Assembly: GCA_045596365.1 (NCBI GenBank)
Contig: JAZOCE010000007.1
Span: forward strand, 17,333 to 81,332
Length of the DNA stretch: 64,000 nt
Origin: RGIG4079 sp045596365
Lineage (GTDB): Bacteria > Bacteroidota > Bacteroidia > Bacteroidales > Muribaculaceae
Direction: 5' to 3'
Numbering within the stretch: the stretch's first letter is position 1; each line of letters starts with the position of its first letter. This document shows positions 1-8,317 of this stretch, piece after piece. A program made the translations under genes and the position numbers. The notes beneath the pieces were generated by a model. It was given only the letters and a program-made list of their open reading frames with translations. It was not told the origin of the DNA and ran no database searches.

Positions 1-645
1 AGTGTAATTGAAATATCTATTGCTACCTGCTTCCCATGCTACTATCTCATGAGTCTCTTTGTTGAGAATGACAAATTTGTAGTCAAAAGGAGTTGTCAGT
101 GTTTTCACCTCAAGGTTGACATTCCATTCGGGGAAGAATGTGTCGTTCATTATAATAGCTTTTGATACGTCCCATGCACCAAGCTGGTCGCAACCACCAC
201 AGATGGCAAGCACTTCATCGCTTTTAACCATTGGTGCTGTTATGCGCACATTTATGATACCATTCTTGATTGTGAGAGGCTTGTCTTTGCTATCGCGATG
301 ACAGATACAATCAGTAAATGCTGATGAATAGTAGGGACGATCAAATGGTTGATCTTGCCAGCTATCGTGTATTTCATACGTTTTTGCGCTTTTACCGCGA
401 CGGAAATTATGTCCTGTTCCCCATTCTTTTCTAATATAGCCGTTTTCATGCTTGATGAAATAACTATAAGTGAAATCAGTGGTAATATCATCAACTTCTA
501 TTGTTGTGTGCCATTTTTCGGCACCCTCAAGGTTGAGCTGTAATGCATTAATGTCATTGTTATTCCCAAGTTCAGGGATGTTGCCGGAAATATATACCGA
601 TTCTCCCCAATTGGTGCGGTAATTTATTGTAAACGAAATTTTCAT
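1..645 (-). CDS. malQ: 4-alpha-glucanotransferase, N-terminal part (tandem CBM20), cut by window edge
   Basis: This is the first 215 codons of a gene that runs off the left edge. Reading starts at the ATG at 645 (MKISFTINYRTNWGE). Two starch-binding CBM20-like modules are visible: residues about 1-100 (VYISGNIPELGNN) and about 125-215 (ICGGCDQLGAWD, followed by a PFDYKFVI strand). Paired N-terminal CBM20 modules before a GH77 catalytic domain are the known layout of the Bacteroidales 4-alpha-glucanotransferase, which moves maltooligosaccharide units during glycogen and starch breakdown. The catalytic domain lies outside the window, so the enzyme name rests on the N-terminal layout. Another CBM20-bearing amylase is the main alternative. 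Confidence 0.75.
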   Translation of the reverse strand, partial: MKISFTINYRTNWGESVYISGNIPELGNNNDINALQLNLEGAEKWHTTIEVDDITTDFTYSYFIKHENGYIRKEWGTGHNFRRGKSAKTYEIHDSWQDQPFDRPYYSSAFTDCICHRDSKDKPLTIKNGIINVRITAPMVKSDEVLAICGGCDQLGAWDVSKAIIMNDTFFPEWNVNLEVKTLTTPFDYKFVILNKETHEIVAWEAGSNRYFNYT

Positions 646-728
646 AAGATGTTATTTTATCTGTAAACTTTATTTGTGTTTCGGTATCTTTAGAATTCGG
701 TTATAAATATAGTCAGAAATTAAATATT

Positions 729-770
729 AAAGGCTAAATCTTGAGAAAAAATTTCAAGTTTAGCCTTTTT
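729..770 (-). terminator. Hairpin terminator downstream of nrdJ
   Basis: The arms AAAGGCTAAA (729-738) and TTTAGCCTTT (759-768) pair, extended inward by CTTGA/TCAAG. On the minus strand it lies just past the nrdJ stop; a T-run follows on the plus strand. Confidence 0.6.
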
Positions 771-799
771 TGTGAAATGTAATGATGTTTTAATTTACA

Positions 800-3328
800 T
801 TATCCGCATTTTGACGTACCACAAGCAGTACAGATGAGACACCCTTCCTGATAGATGAGTGTTTCTTGCCCACAATTGGGGCATGTTTGCCCATTTAGCT
901 TAGTACCATTAGGGAGATATTTCTTCAATGCACGTTCAACACCCATCTTCCATGTATTAATAGATTGGCTGTCAAGTTCAAGACTACCGATGAGTTTTAG
1001 TACTTGATCAATTGGCATACCATATCGCAATACTCCTGAAATAAGTTTTGCGTAGTTCCAATATTCAGGGTTGAATTTATCAGATAAACCTTCGATTGTT
1101 GTTTTATATCCACGTTTGTTGATAAATTGGAAGTCGTATCTTTTGTTGCCGTTTTCGTCTATTGCTTTGATAATCTTTCCGCTTGTAACTGATTTTGGAC
1201 AGAAGATACCATCTTCGTCATCGGCAAGACCTGTGAAGATTTCGTATGGAGCGCCATCAATAAGACCGACAAATGCAATCCATTTTTCTTTGTTGTTTTG
1301 GAAGCGTACGACATCAGCTTCAAGCTCGATTGGGCGTTTTGCTACGTGAGGTTTAATTTCGGCTGGTTCAGCAGATTTCTTTTCAATTGAAACAAGTACA
1401 CCGGCACGAGAGCCTTCGCGATATACGGTACATCCTTTACAGCCTGATTTCCATGCTTCAATATATAGGTTGTTTACAAGATCTTCGCTAACATCGGCTG
1501 GGAGATTGATGGTTACTGAAATTGAGTGGTCAACCCATTTTTGTACACGTCCTTGCATTTTTACCTTCTCAAGCCAGTTTACATCGTTAGATGTTGCATT
1601 GTGATAAGGCGATTTTGCTACAAGAGCTTCAAGTTCTTCTTGAGTATAGTTGTCTTTAACCTCAATGTTGTTTGTTTTCATCCAAGTTAAGAACTTTGGA
1701 TGATATACAATATATTCTTCCCATGCATCGCCTGACTCATCAATAAAGTCTACGCGAACATCTGTATCGTTGGGGTTTATTTTACGACGGCGTTTGTAAA
1801 CGGGAAGGAATACCGGCTCAATCCCTGATGTCGTTTGAGTCATGAGGCTTGTTGTTCCTGTAGGAGCGATAGTTAAGCAGGCGATGTTACGACGACCATA
1901 TTTAACCATGTTCTCATATAGCTCAGGTGAAGCTTCACGTAGGCGATTTATAAATGGGTTGTTTTTCTCGCGTTCAGCGTCAAATATCTCAAATGCACCG
2001 CGTTCTTTCGCAAGTTCTACTGATGAACCATAGGCTGCTACAGCAAGAGTTTTGTGTACTAATTCTGAGAAATCGGTAGCTTCAGTTGTTCCATATTGGA
2101 ATCCGAGAGCTGCCAACATATCACCTTCGGCAGTTGTTCCTACGCCTGTGCGACGACCTTTAAGGGTTTTTGTTTTAATTTTTAGCCACAAGTTGTGTTC
2201 GGCATGCTTAACTTCTTCTGTTTCTGGGTCAAGTTCAACTTTTTCAAGAATCTTATCGATTTTTTCCATCTCAAGATCGATAATATCATCCATTATGCGT
2301 TGAGCTTTTGCCACATGGGCTTTAAATAAGTCAAAGTCAAATTCTGCTTGTGGTGTAAATGGATTTTTTACATAAGAGTATAGGTTGATTGCAAGTAATC
2401 GGCAGCTATCGTAGGGGCATAATGGAATTTCTCCACATGGATTTGTCGAAATAGTGCGGAAACCGAGGTCGGCATAGCAATCGGGAACAGATTCGCGTGT
2501 GATAGTATCCCAGAACAATACACCGGGTTCCGCTGATTTCCATGCATTATGGATAATTTTTGCCCATATTTCAGATGCGTTAACTTCTTTTGTTACTGAT
2601 GGATTTTCAGCATTTACAGGGTATTGTTGAATATATGGTGTGCCATCGATTGCTGCTTTCATGAAATCATCATCAATGCGTACTGAAACATTGGCCCCTG
2701 TGATTTTTCCTTCGGTCATTTTTGCGTCAATAAATGCTTCTGAATCGGGGTGCTTAATGCTGACAGATAACATAAGAGCTCCACGTCGACCATCTTGAGC
2801 TACTTCACGGGTAGAGTTTGAATATCGTTCCATGAAAGGAACAAGTCCTGTTGATGTAAGGGCTGAATTTTTTACAGGAGAGCCTTTAGGTCGAATGTGC
2901 GAAAGGTCGTGTCCTACTCCTCCACGGCGTTTCATTAATTGTACTTGTTCTTCATCGATTTTAATGACACCTCCATATGAGTCTGGTGTGCCGTCAAGCC
3001 CGATAACAAAACAATTGGACAAAGAGCCTACTTGATGGTCGTTACCAATGCCTGACATGGGGCTCCCTTGAGGAACTATATATTTGAAATTTTTTAATAC
3101 ATCGAAGATTTCGTCATATGACATTGGCTCATTATATTTGGCTTCTATCCGTGCGATTTCTGAAGCGATGCGACGATGCATATCATCTGGAGTTTCTTCA
3201 AAAATATTACCAAATGAGTCTTTAAGGGCGTATTTACTTACCCATACGCGAGCTGCAAGCTCGTCGCCATTGAAATATTTTAATGAAGCGTTAAATGCTT
3301 CATCGTAGGAGTAGGTTTTCTTTTCCAC
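800..3328 (-). CDS. nrdJ: Adenosylcobalamin-dependent ribonucleoside-diphosphate reductase (class II)
   Basis: The 842-residue protein makes deoxyribonucleotides from ribonucleotides using adenosylcobalamin instead of a tyrosyl or glycyl radical. Active-site elements are visible: C106 (SNCFV) and C309 (YDSCR) as the likely redox pair, and NPCGE at 296-300, giving N296, C298 (thiyl radical site) and E300. APTGTTSL follows near residue 495. The C-terminus has the mobile CxxC-type tail (TCPNCG ... CLICTACG) that re-reduces the active site. The length and the CKGC segment near residue 630 fit the NrdJ/NrdZ family. No NrdB-like small subunit lies next to it, as expected for class II. A promoter and a 27-bp direct repeat lie upstream. 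The start MEKKTYSYDE is preceded by a plausible leader. Confidence 0.93.
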   Translation of the reverse strand: MEKKTYSYDEAFNASLKYFNGDELAARVWVSKYALKDSFGNIFEETPDDMHRRIASEIARIEAKYNEPMSYDEIFDVLKNFKYIVPQGSPMSGIGNDHQVGSLSNCFVIGLDGTPDSYGGVIKIDEEQVQLMKRRGGVGHDLSHIRPKGSPVKNSALTSTGLVPFMERYSNSTREVAQDGRRGALMLSVSIKHPDSEAFIDAKMTEGKITGANVSVRIDDDFMKAAIDGTPYIQQYPVNAENPSVTKEVNASEIWAKIIHNAWKSAEPGVLFWDTITRESVPDCYADLGFRTISTNPCGEIPLCPYDSCRLLAINLYSYVKNPFTPQAEFDFDLFKAHVAKAQRIMDDIIDLEMEKIDKILEKVELDPETEEVKHAEHNLWLKIKTKTLKGRRTGVGTTAEGDMLAALGFQYGTTEATDFSELVHKTLAVAAYGSSVELAKERGAFEIFDAEREKNNPFINRLREASPELYENMVKYGRRNIACLTIAPTGTTSLMTQTTSGIEPVFLPVYKRRRKINPNDTDVRVDFIDESGDAWEEYIVYHPKFLTWMKTNNIEVKDNYTQEELEALVAKSPYHNATSNDVNWLEKVKMQGRVQKWVDHSISVTINLPADVSEDLVNNLYIEAWKSGCKGCTVYREGSRAGVLVSIEKKSAEPAEIKPHVAKRPIELEADVVRFQNNKEKWIAFVGLIDGAPYEIFTGLADDEDGIFCPKSVTSGKIIKAIDENGNKRYDFQFINKRGYKTTIEGLSDKFNPEYWNYAKLISGVLRYGMPIDQVLKLIGSLELDSQSINTWKMGVERALKKYLPNGTKLNGQTCPNCGQETLIYQEGCLICTACGTSKCG

Positions 3329-3401
3329 GATTTTTTTGTGTTTTAAGTTGGTTTTAAAAGTTTGAAAAGTTGAAAAAGTTTTATCTAAGAATAATACTTT
3401 G

Positions 3402-3433
3402 CAAAGATTATAAATATTTTTCTTGTGACCAAA
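3402..3433 (-). promoter_or_regulatory. Candidate promoter of nrdJ
   Basis: On the minus strand TTTG (3430-3433) is followed after 19 nt by TAATCTTTG (3402-3410). This is the Bacteroidetes TAnnTTTG box with one extra base. Confidence 0.5.
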
Positions 3434-3455
3434 TTATTTTATTGAAAATATTTAT

Positions 3456-3482
3456 TGTGTTGAAAAGTTTTCCAAAACAAAA
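3456..3482. repeat. 27-bp direct repeat, copy 1 (nrdJ upstream region)
   Basis: This stretch is identical over 27 bp to 3522-3548. It contains the near-palindrome TTGAAAAGTTTTCCAA. It lies 22 bp upstream of the nrdJ -33 element, where an activator or repressor could bind. Confidence 0.85.
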
Positions 3483-3521
3483 TGCTAATATGTTGATTTT
3501 AAGGTATATATAATTTTGTGC

Positions 3522-3548
3522 TGTGTTGAAAAGTTTTCCAAAACAAAA
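3522..3548. repeat. 27-bp direct repeat, copy 2 (nrdJ upstream region)
   Basis: This is the second exact copy, offset by 66 bp (about six helical turns), so both sites would face the same side of the DNA. It lies 29 bp before the plus-strand nitroreductase promoter and could serve either gene. Confidence 0.85.
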
Positions 3549-3577
3549 ATTAAACATATAAGTTGTGTGATTCTTGT

Positions 3578-3607
3578 TTTGTGAATGAGATATTATTAGT
3601 AACTTTA
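3578..3607 (+). promoter_or_regulatory. Candidate promoter of the nitroreductase gene
   Basis: TTTG (3578-3581), an 18-nt spacer and TAACTTTA (3600-3607, one mismatch to TAnnTTTG). The ATG at 3630 follows about 15 nt after the expected start point. Confidence 0.5.
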
Positions 3608-3629
3608 CAACTGTATAAATATATTGTTT

Positions 3630-4379
3630 ATGGATATTAAATATTTTTTTGAAAATAGACGGACTATTAGGAGATATACATCTCAAGAAGTGGATGACGA
3701 GTTGTTGCGTGATATTATTGGAATGGCAAGTCATGCTCCAACGACTGGAAATATGCAACTCTATAGTGTTGTTGTAACTCGAACAAAGGAGGGAAAGGAA
3801 AGATTGGCACCAATGCATTTTAATCAACCTTCTGTTACTGGGAGTTCCGTATTGTTGACTTTTTGTGCCGATTTTAATCGTTTTGAAAAATGGTGTGAGG
3901 CAAGTGATGCTGTTCCAGGTTATAATAATTTCCAGTCATTTATAACCGCGTTTCTTGATGCGGCAATATTTGCTCAACAATTTTGTACAATAGCAGAGAT
4001 GTATGGTTTAGGTTGTTGTTACCTTGGAACTACTACTTATAATGCACCACAGATAGCAGAGGAGCTAAATTTGCCAAATAGAGTCGTTCCTGTGACAACA
4101 TTGACAGTCGGTTATCCCGATGGAGATGCGGTATTGAGTGATCGCATTCCGGTAAAGGGGATAATTCATTATGAAAAATATGAGGATTTCAATAGTGGTA
4201 AAATTAAATCAATATATTCAGAAAAAGAGGAACGTGAGGATAGTAAGCGTTTTGTTGAGGAGAATAACGTGCAGTCATTAGCGCAGGTATTTACAGATGT
4301 TCGATATACGAAAGAGGCTAATGAGTATTTTTCAAAAGTATATAGAGATTTTATAGAATCAAAAGGGTATAAAATCTAA
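3630..4379 (+). CDS. Nitroreductase-family NAD(P)H oxidoreductase
   Basis: This 249-residue flavoprotein belongs to the nitroreductase/FRP fold. The N-terminus has the FMN-binding signature FFENRRTIRRYTSQ and the nearby HAPTTGN. The segment GLGCCYLGTT near residue 130 is the usual glycine/cysteine-rich strand before the second FMN contact, and VGYPDGD near residue 170 closes the core. Such enzymes reduce nitro groups, flavins or quinones with NAD(P)H; the natural substrate cannot be read from sequence. I start at the ATG at 3630 rather than the TTG at 3624, because MDIKYFFENRR matches family N-termini. The gene sits between nrdJ and dnaA, has its own promoter, and ends in a hairpin shared with dnaA. 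Confidence 0.85.
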   Translation: MDIKYFFENRRTIRRYTSQEVDDELLRDIIGMASHAPTTGNMQLYSVVVTRTKEGKERLAPMHFNQPSVTGSSVLLTFCADFNRFEKWCEASDAVPGYNNFQSFITAFLDAAIFAQQFCTIAEMYGLGCCYLGTTTYNAPQIAEELNLPNRVVPVTTLTVGYPDGDAVLSDRIPVKGIIHYEKYEDFNSGKIKSIYSEKEEREDSKRFVEENNVQSLAQVFTDVRYTKEANEYFSKVYRDFIESKGYKI

Positions 4380-4391
4380 TGTTGTAATATA

Positions 4392-4425
4392 TGGGAGGAC
4401 GTATAATCTATGTCCTCCCGTTTGT
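4392..4425. terminator. Bidirectional terminator between nitroreductase and dnaA
   Basis: GGGAGGAC (4393-4400) pairs with GTCCTCCC (4412-4419), with an 11-nt loop, between two convergent stops. A T-rich stretch follows on the plus strand. Confidence 0.7.
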
Positions 4426-4432
4426 ATATATT

Positions 4433-5818
4433 TTAAGATAGAAGTAAACTTTCTATTGTTGAAACATCTTCTTGTAGTTGTTTTTCAAGAGGTAGGCGTT
4501 CTTCAATATTTTTGCATGCATATAAAACTGTTGCATGAGTGCGGGACAAACGGGTGCCAATTGCAGTTAATAGCATTTTTGCGTGTTTTTTTGCCATATA
4601 CATTACCATTTGTCTTGCATCGGAAATTTCTCGTTTGCGAGATTTTGTAAATAATTGGTCGGGTTCTATTTTATAGTATGAGCACACTTGTTGTGTTATG
4701 GACTCAAAATTAATTTGTTTGCGTGATACTTTAACTGCATTAGAGAGAACGACGCGAGCAAGGTCGATTGTAATTTCTTGGTTTAAGACGGTGGCATGAG
4801 CCATTAGAGAGACTATTATCCCCTCAAGCTCGCGAATACTGTCTGTGATATTTGTTGCAATAAATTCAAGTACGTCTTGAGGAATTGATAGTCCGTCTTG
4901 TTCTGCTTTTTGGTTTAAAACCTCTTTTCTTAGTTCGAAGTCGGGACGGCTCAATTCGGCAGTCATTCCCCATTTGAAACGGGAAAGCAGGCGAGCTTCC
5001 ATTCCTTCCATTTGAGCCGGACAACAATCACTTGTCAATATCAATTGTTTTTGATTTTGATGTAAATGGTTGAAAATATGGAAAAATGTGTTTTGAGTTT
5101 GTGGTTTCCCGATAAAGTCTTGTATGTCATCTATAATTAGCACATCAATGCTTTGGTAGAAATTTATGAATTCATTTACTTTTTTACGGCAAACGGCAGC
5201 TGTGTATTGGCTCTCAAATAATCGTGCTGTCACATATAGGACGCGACTTTTGGGGTTGGTCTCTTTTATTCTTATACCTATTGCTTGGATGAGGTGAGTT
5301 TTACCAACTCCTGTTGCTCCATATATGAATAATGGGTTGAATGTCTTGCATTTTGGATTGGTGGCAATGGCTTCTCCTATTGAGCGTGCAATTTTATTAC
5401 TCATGCTCCCGCAATAGTTTTCAAATGTGTATCGGGGATTTAATTGGGAATCAATGTCTTCGATGTACTCTTGTTGAAAAGGATTAGCCGATGAATTGTT
5501 TCGGTTGGTTATCGCCGGACTTGGATTGGAACTTCCAATTGTGACGCCTGTGGTTGCTTCGTTACCAATCTGGTTGTAGTGATAGTATAATTTAATGTTG
5601 TCTCCGTATACTCTGCGGAGTGTGGAGCCAATGAGCTTGATGTATCTTTCTTCGAGTTGTTCTACGAAGAAAGGAGAAGGAACAGCTACGGTTAAGCTAT
5701 TGTTTTCATAGCTCAAAGATGTAACTGGTTTAAACCAGGCGTCGTATTGTTCTGTGGGAAGGTTGTCCTGAAAAATTTTCAAGCACTTTTCCCACATGTT
5801 AGAGTGAGTTGATTCCAT
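4433..5818 (-). CDS. dnaA: Chromosomal replication initiator protein DnaA
   Basis: The 461-residue DnaA binds DnaA boxes at the origin and melts DNA in its ATP form. Domain I (about 1-80) has the typical MWEKCLKIFQ start. Domain II is a short Ser/Asn-rich linker (about 90-125). Domain III is the AAA+ module with Walker A GATGVGKT (167-174) and Walker B VLIIDDIQ near 226. Domain IV is the DNA-binding HTH with SDARQMVMYM and RLSRTHATVLYA near the end. Length is normal. A good promoter lies directly upstream. No cluster of DnaA boxes is visible beside the gene, so I do not call an origin here. Confidence 0.97.
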   Translation of the reverse strand: MESTHSNMWEKCLKIFQDNLPTEQYDAWFKPVTSLSYENNSLTVAVPSPFFVEQLEERYIKLIGSTLRRVYGDNIKLYYHYNQIGNEATTGVTIGSSNPSPAITNRNNSSANPFQQEYIEDIDSQLNPRYTFENYCGSMSNKIARSIGEAIATNPKCKTFNPLFIYGATGVGKTHLIQAIGIRIKETNPKSRVLYVTARLFESQYTAAVCRKKVNEFINFYQSIDVLIIDDIQDFIGKPQTQNTFFHIFNHLHQNQKQLILTSDCCPAQMEGMEARLLSRFKWGMTAELSRPDFELRKEVLNQKAEQDGLSIPQDVLEFIATNITDSIRELEGIIVSLMAHATVLNQEITIDLARVVLSNAVKVSRKQINFESITQQVCSYYKIEPDQLFTKSRKREISDARQMVMYMAKKHAKMLLTAIGTRLSRTHATVLYACKNIEERLPLEKQLQEDVSTIESLLLS

Positions 5819-5854
5819 TGATAGTGATATTCTTTAGACTAAACTTTTCAAGAA

Positions 5855-5886
5855 CAAAATTAATCTATTTCTAAAATAAAAACAAT
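5855..5886 (-). promoter_or_regulatory. Promoter of dnaA
   Basis: On the minus strand ATTG (5883-5886), a 20-nt spacer and a perfect TAATTTTG box (5855-5862), about 37 nt upstream of the dnaA ATG. Confidence 0.65.
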
Positions 5887-6070
5887 TGCAAAAATATTTG
5901 GATTTTATAATAAATGTGCAACTATATTGAATATCAGTGGTTTATGGGATTTGTGGATTTTGTATTAAAGTTTTACTTTTGATTATTTATGTTGATTATT
6001 GTAAGGCAACGTATTACGCTAAAATAAACCTCGTGATTCAACTTATTAAATTTCTTTGCTATCTAAAGAA

Positions 6071-6123
6071 AAAATGATTGAATTGCTACTATTTTCAATA
6101 AAATTTGGCAATTCAATCATTTT
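6071..6123 (-). terminator. Terminator of the amidase/MCE operon
   Basis: A perfect 16-bp inverted repeat (6071-6086 with 6108-6123, arm AAAATGATTGAATTGC) with a 21-nt loop. On the minus strand it is followed by a T-rich run, as an intrinsic terminator requires. Confidence 0.8.
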
Positions 6124-6160
6124 GTTGTTATTTAGAATTGTTCTAAATAGTAAATGTCTT

Positions 6161-7060
6161 TTATAAGAGTTTGATTGATATATATCTTTTCGGGTTTTTC
6201 TTTACGTCAATAAGTAATGAGTCAAGGCTCCCAACCGCGTTGTTAAGATTGTTGTATAATTGGGTGTCATTAAGCATTAATCCCAAAGATGAATCTTTGC
6301 TGTTGAGCTTGTTGGTTATTTCTTTTGCATTTTCTGTTAGTTGATAAATATTGTTCATTGTTGAGTCTATCGGAGTGTTGTTAAGCTCAGTAGTAACATC
6401 ATTTAGATTTGCTGTTATACCGTTTAGGTTCTGTGAGATTTTATTAACATTTTCCATTGTAGGAGCCATAGTACTCATCATTTTTGATAGCTGATAGCTA
6501 CTCGCTTCCAAATTAGCAGTTATATTATCTAAGCGACGGACTGAATTTGCTATCGCTGGGTCGCTTATAAGCGCATTTACAGTGGATAGAAGTGAGTCAA
6601 TTTTAGGCATTATACTTGCTACAGATGGTAGTACATCGTTAGAAATGTTATCCATTAATCCAGCGGGAGTCGAACCTATGATTTTGTCCCCGATTTCATG
6701 GTATGCAGTTGTATCATTCATTGCCAATTCAATAGTAGCTGTGCCTAAAACATCAGTCTTTAGTATAGCTTTAGTTCCATAGGGGATGCGTAGTTGTTTG
6801 TCTAAACTTAATTCAACTAATATGTGTCCTGGGTTGTCATATTCATATTGTATTTCTCTTACTAAACCAACTTTAAATCCATTTACTGTAACAGGTGAAG
6901 ATACTGTAAGTCCACTTACATTGGTATAAGATGCATAGTAGTAATTTGCTGCTTTGAAGATATTAATCCCTTTGAGGTAGTTAATCCCAAAGAACAACGC
7001 AACCAAGGCGATTAATACTGAGATGCCAATAAATATCTCTTTTGAAAATTTCTTATTCAT
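6161..7060 (-). CDS. MlaD/MCE-family substrate-binding protein
   Basis: This 299-residue protein has an N-terminal membrane anchor (residues about 8-27), then one MCE/MlaD domain (about 35-115: NVSGLTVSSPVTVNGFKVG and the strand AILKTDVLGTATIEL). The remainder is a long helical region rich in Asn, Ser and Leu in heptad-like spacing. MCE proteins form hexameric periplasmic rings that carry lipids between the two membranes, together with an MlaE-type permease and MlaF ATPase. Neither partner is in this window. It lies 23 bp after the amidase and shares its transcript. In many Bacteroidetes this protein is encoded beside an amidase, which suggests a shared envelope role. That is inference. Confidence 0.85.
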   Translation of the reverse strand: MNKKFSKEIFIGISVLIALVALFFGINYLKGINIFKAANYYYASYTNVSGLTVSSPVTVNGFKVGLVREIQYEYDNPGHILVELSLDKQLRIPYGTKAILKTDVLGTATIELAMNDTTAYHEIGDKIIGSTPAGLMDNISNDVLPSVASIMPKIDSLLSTVNALISDPAIANSVRRLDNITANLEASSYQLSKMMSTMAPTMENVNKISQNLNGITANLNDVTTELNNTPIDSTMNNIYQLTENAKEITNKLNSKDSSLGLMLNDTQLYNNLNNAVGSLDSLLIDVKKNPKRYISIKLL

Positions 7061-7083
7061 AATTGTATATGTATTTGATTTAA

Positions 7084-8157
7084 TTATTTTATTCGTTTGC
7101 CGTCTTTAAATTTAACAATAAAAGCTTCTGGGAATTTTGCTTTAATCTCATTTAAAATGGACAAGGCTTTATCCCAAGAAGTAGTTGACCCATATGTGTA
7201 TTTAAATATGTTGTTCTCTTTATAGAATTCTACTGGAGTGAGTCCTTTTAGTCTTTTGTCTTTTTTGTTGATGATTTTAGATGATGTAAGAAATTGTATT
7301 TTGTATTCAATATCATTGAGATTGCTTTCTTTAGCTTGTTTTGAGTCTAATGCTATTTCATTCCTGTTATTTGTTATGTCGGTTTTATTGTATTTGTGTG
7401 CATATTTCTTTAATGCATTAAATATTGCTGTTGCAAGTTTTTTTTGTCCACTTTTTGAATTTAGAAATTTTTCTTGAGTAGGATTACATATAAAATCAAG
7501 TTCAACTAAAATGCTTGGCATACTTGTTGCGGCAAGAACGAGAAATCCAGCTTGTCTTACTCCTCGGTCTTTGCGATTAGCAGTGCGAATAAATTCGTCT
7601 TGAACGGCACTCGCAAATTCTATGCTTTGGTCTATGTGCTTGTTTTGGTTTAGTTCAAATATAATATATGATTCAGATGAATTTGGGTCAAAGCCACTAT
7701 ATGAAGTTGAATAATCTTCCTCTAATTCGATGACTGCATTTTCGCGTTTTGCGACTTCAAGATTTTCTTCGGTTTTGTGAAGACCTAATGTATATACAGA
7801 TGCACCCGATATGGTTTTGCGATTTTTTGCTTTTTTAGCGATGGAATTTGTGTGGATGGATATAAAAAGGTCTCCAGATGCTTTGTTTGCAATGTCGGCT
7901 CTCTCTCTTAATGATAGAAATTTGTCAGAACTACGAGTATATACAACTTTTGTGTTTTTTAACTCGTTCTTAATCATATCTCCAAGTAATAAAGCGACTG
8001 ATAGGTTTATGTTTTTTTCCTTAGATTTAACGCCCAATGCACCATGATCTTTTCCGCCATGTCCGGGATCTATGACAACAATAAACGCATTAGCGTTATG
8101 CGGTAAGAGCAAAAACGCTATTACTAATATGATAATATTGAATATATATTTGTTCAT
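7084..8157 (-). CDS. N-acetylmuramoyl-L-alanine amidase (Amidase_3)
   Basis: The 357-residue periplasmic zinc enzyme cleaves the amide bond between MurNAc and the stem peptide. A signal peptide covers about residues 1-24. The catalytic domain begins at VVIDPGHGGKDHG (zinc-binding His33). LSLRERADIAN and ISIHTNS (second zinc His) follow, with VELDFICNP bearing the catalytic Glu region. After about residue 235 there is a linker and a C-terminal module of about 80 residues (YKIQFLTSS ... YTYGSTTSWDKA ... FIVKFKDG) that looks SPOR-like and would bind denuded glycan at the septum. It is the first gene of an amidase-MCE operon. A perfect TAAATTTG box lies at 8168-8175 on the minus strand, without a clear -33 partner. 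Confidence 0.9.
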   Translation of the reverse strand: MNKYIFNIIILVIAFLLLPHNANAFIVVIDPGHGGKDHGALGVKSKEKNINLSVALLLGDMIKNELKNTKVVYTRSSDKFLSLRERADIANKASGDLFISIHTNSIAKKAKNRKTISGASVYTLGLHKTEENLEVAKRENAVIELEEDYSTSYSGFDPNSSESYIIFELNQNKHIDQSIEFASAVQDEFIRTANRKDRGVRQAGFLVLAATSMPSILVELDFICNPTQEKFLNSKSGQKKLATAIFNALKKYAHKYNKTDITNNRNEIALDSKQAKESNLNDIEYKIQFLTSSKIINKKDKRLKGLTPVEFYKENNIFKYTYGSTTSWDKALSILNEIKAKFPEAFIVKFKDGKRIK

Positions 8158-8317
8158 ATATCTACTGCAAATTTAGTAAATAACATATGATTATGAGTCA
8201 ATGATAGTATTTTTTACCACCAATTGAGGTTAAAAATGGAGTTTTCGGACAATAATTTATCTTTTGGGTATAATGTAATTGATAGAGTTTTCGTTTAGTA
8301 AATAAAAGTTGTGTACA

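Larger units (their letters stand above)
3329..3629. promoter_or_regulatory. Divergent regulatory region nrdJ / nitroreductase
   Basis: This 301-bp AT-rich region holds two divergent promoters and two copies of a 27-bp direct repeat. A degenerate related stretch (gttgaaaaagtttt, 3369-3382) lies in the nrdJ leader. I see no ORF worth calling in it. Confidence 0.6.
5819..6160. other. 342-bp AT-rich intergenic region upstream of dnaA
   Basis: It contains the dnaA promoter near its left end and the terminator of the MCE gene near its right end. A single DnaA-box-like 9-mer (TGTGGATTT, 5952-5960, two mismatches to the reverse consensus) is present. I see no gene. Confidence 0.6.

Noticed and set aside
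800..3328. Small plus-strand frames inside nrdJ and other long genes
   Set aside because: They lie opposite well-supported coding sequence and have no domain features or promoters.
3456..3548. CRISPR array
   Set aside because: Only two copies with one spacer of 39 bp, no cas genes, and placement at a promoter.
3408..3827. 139-codon reading frame on the minus strand
   Set aside because: It overlaps the nitroreductase gene, runs through the promoter region and owes its internal peptide repeat to the 27-bp DNA repeat.
5819..6160. Origin of replication next to dnaA
   Set aside because: Only one poor DnaA-box-like 9-mer is seen, and no cluster or AT-rich 13-mer repeats beyond the general AT-richness.
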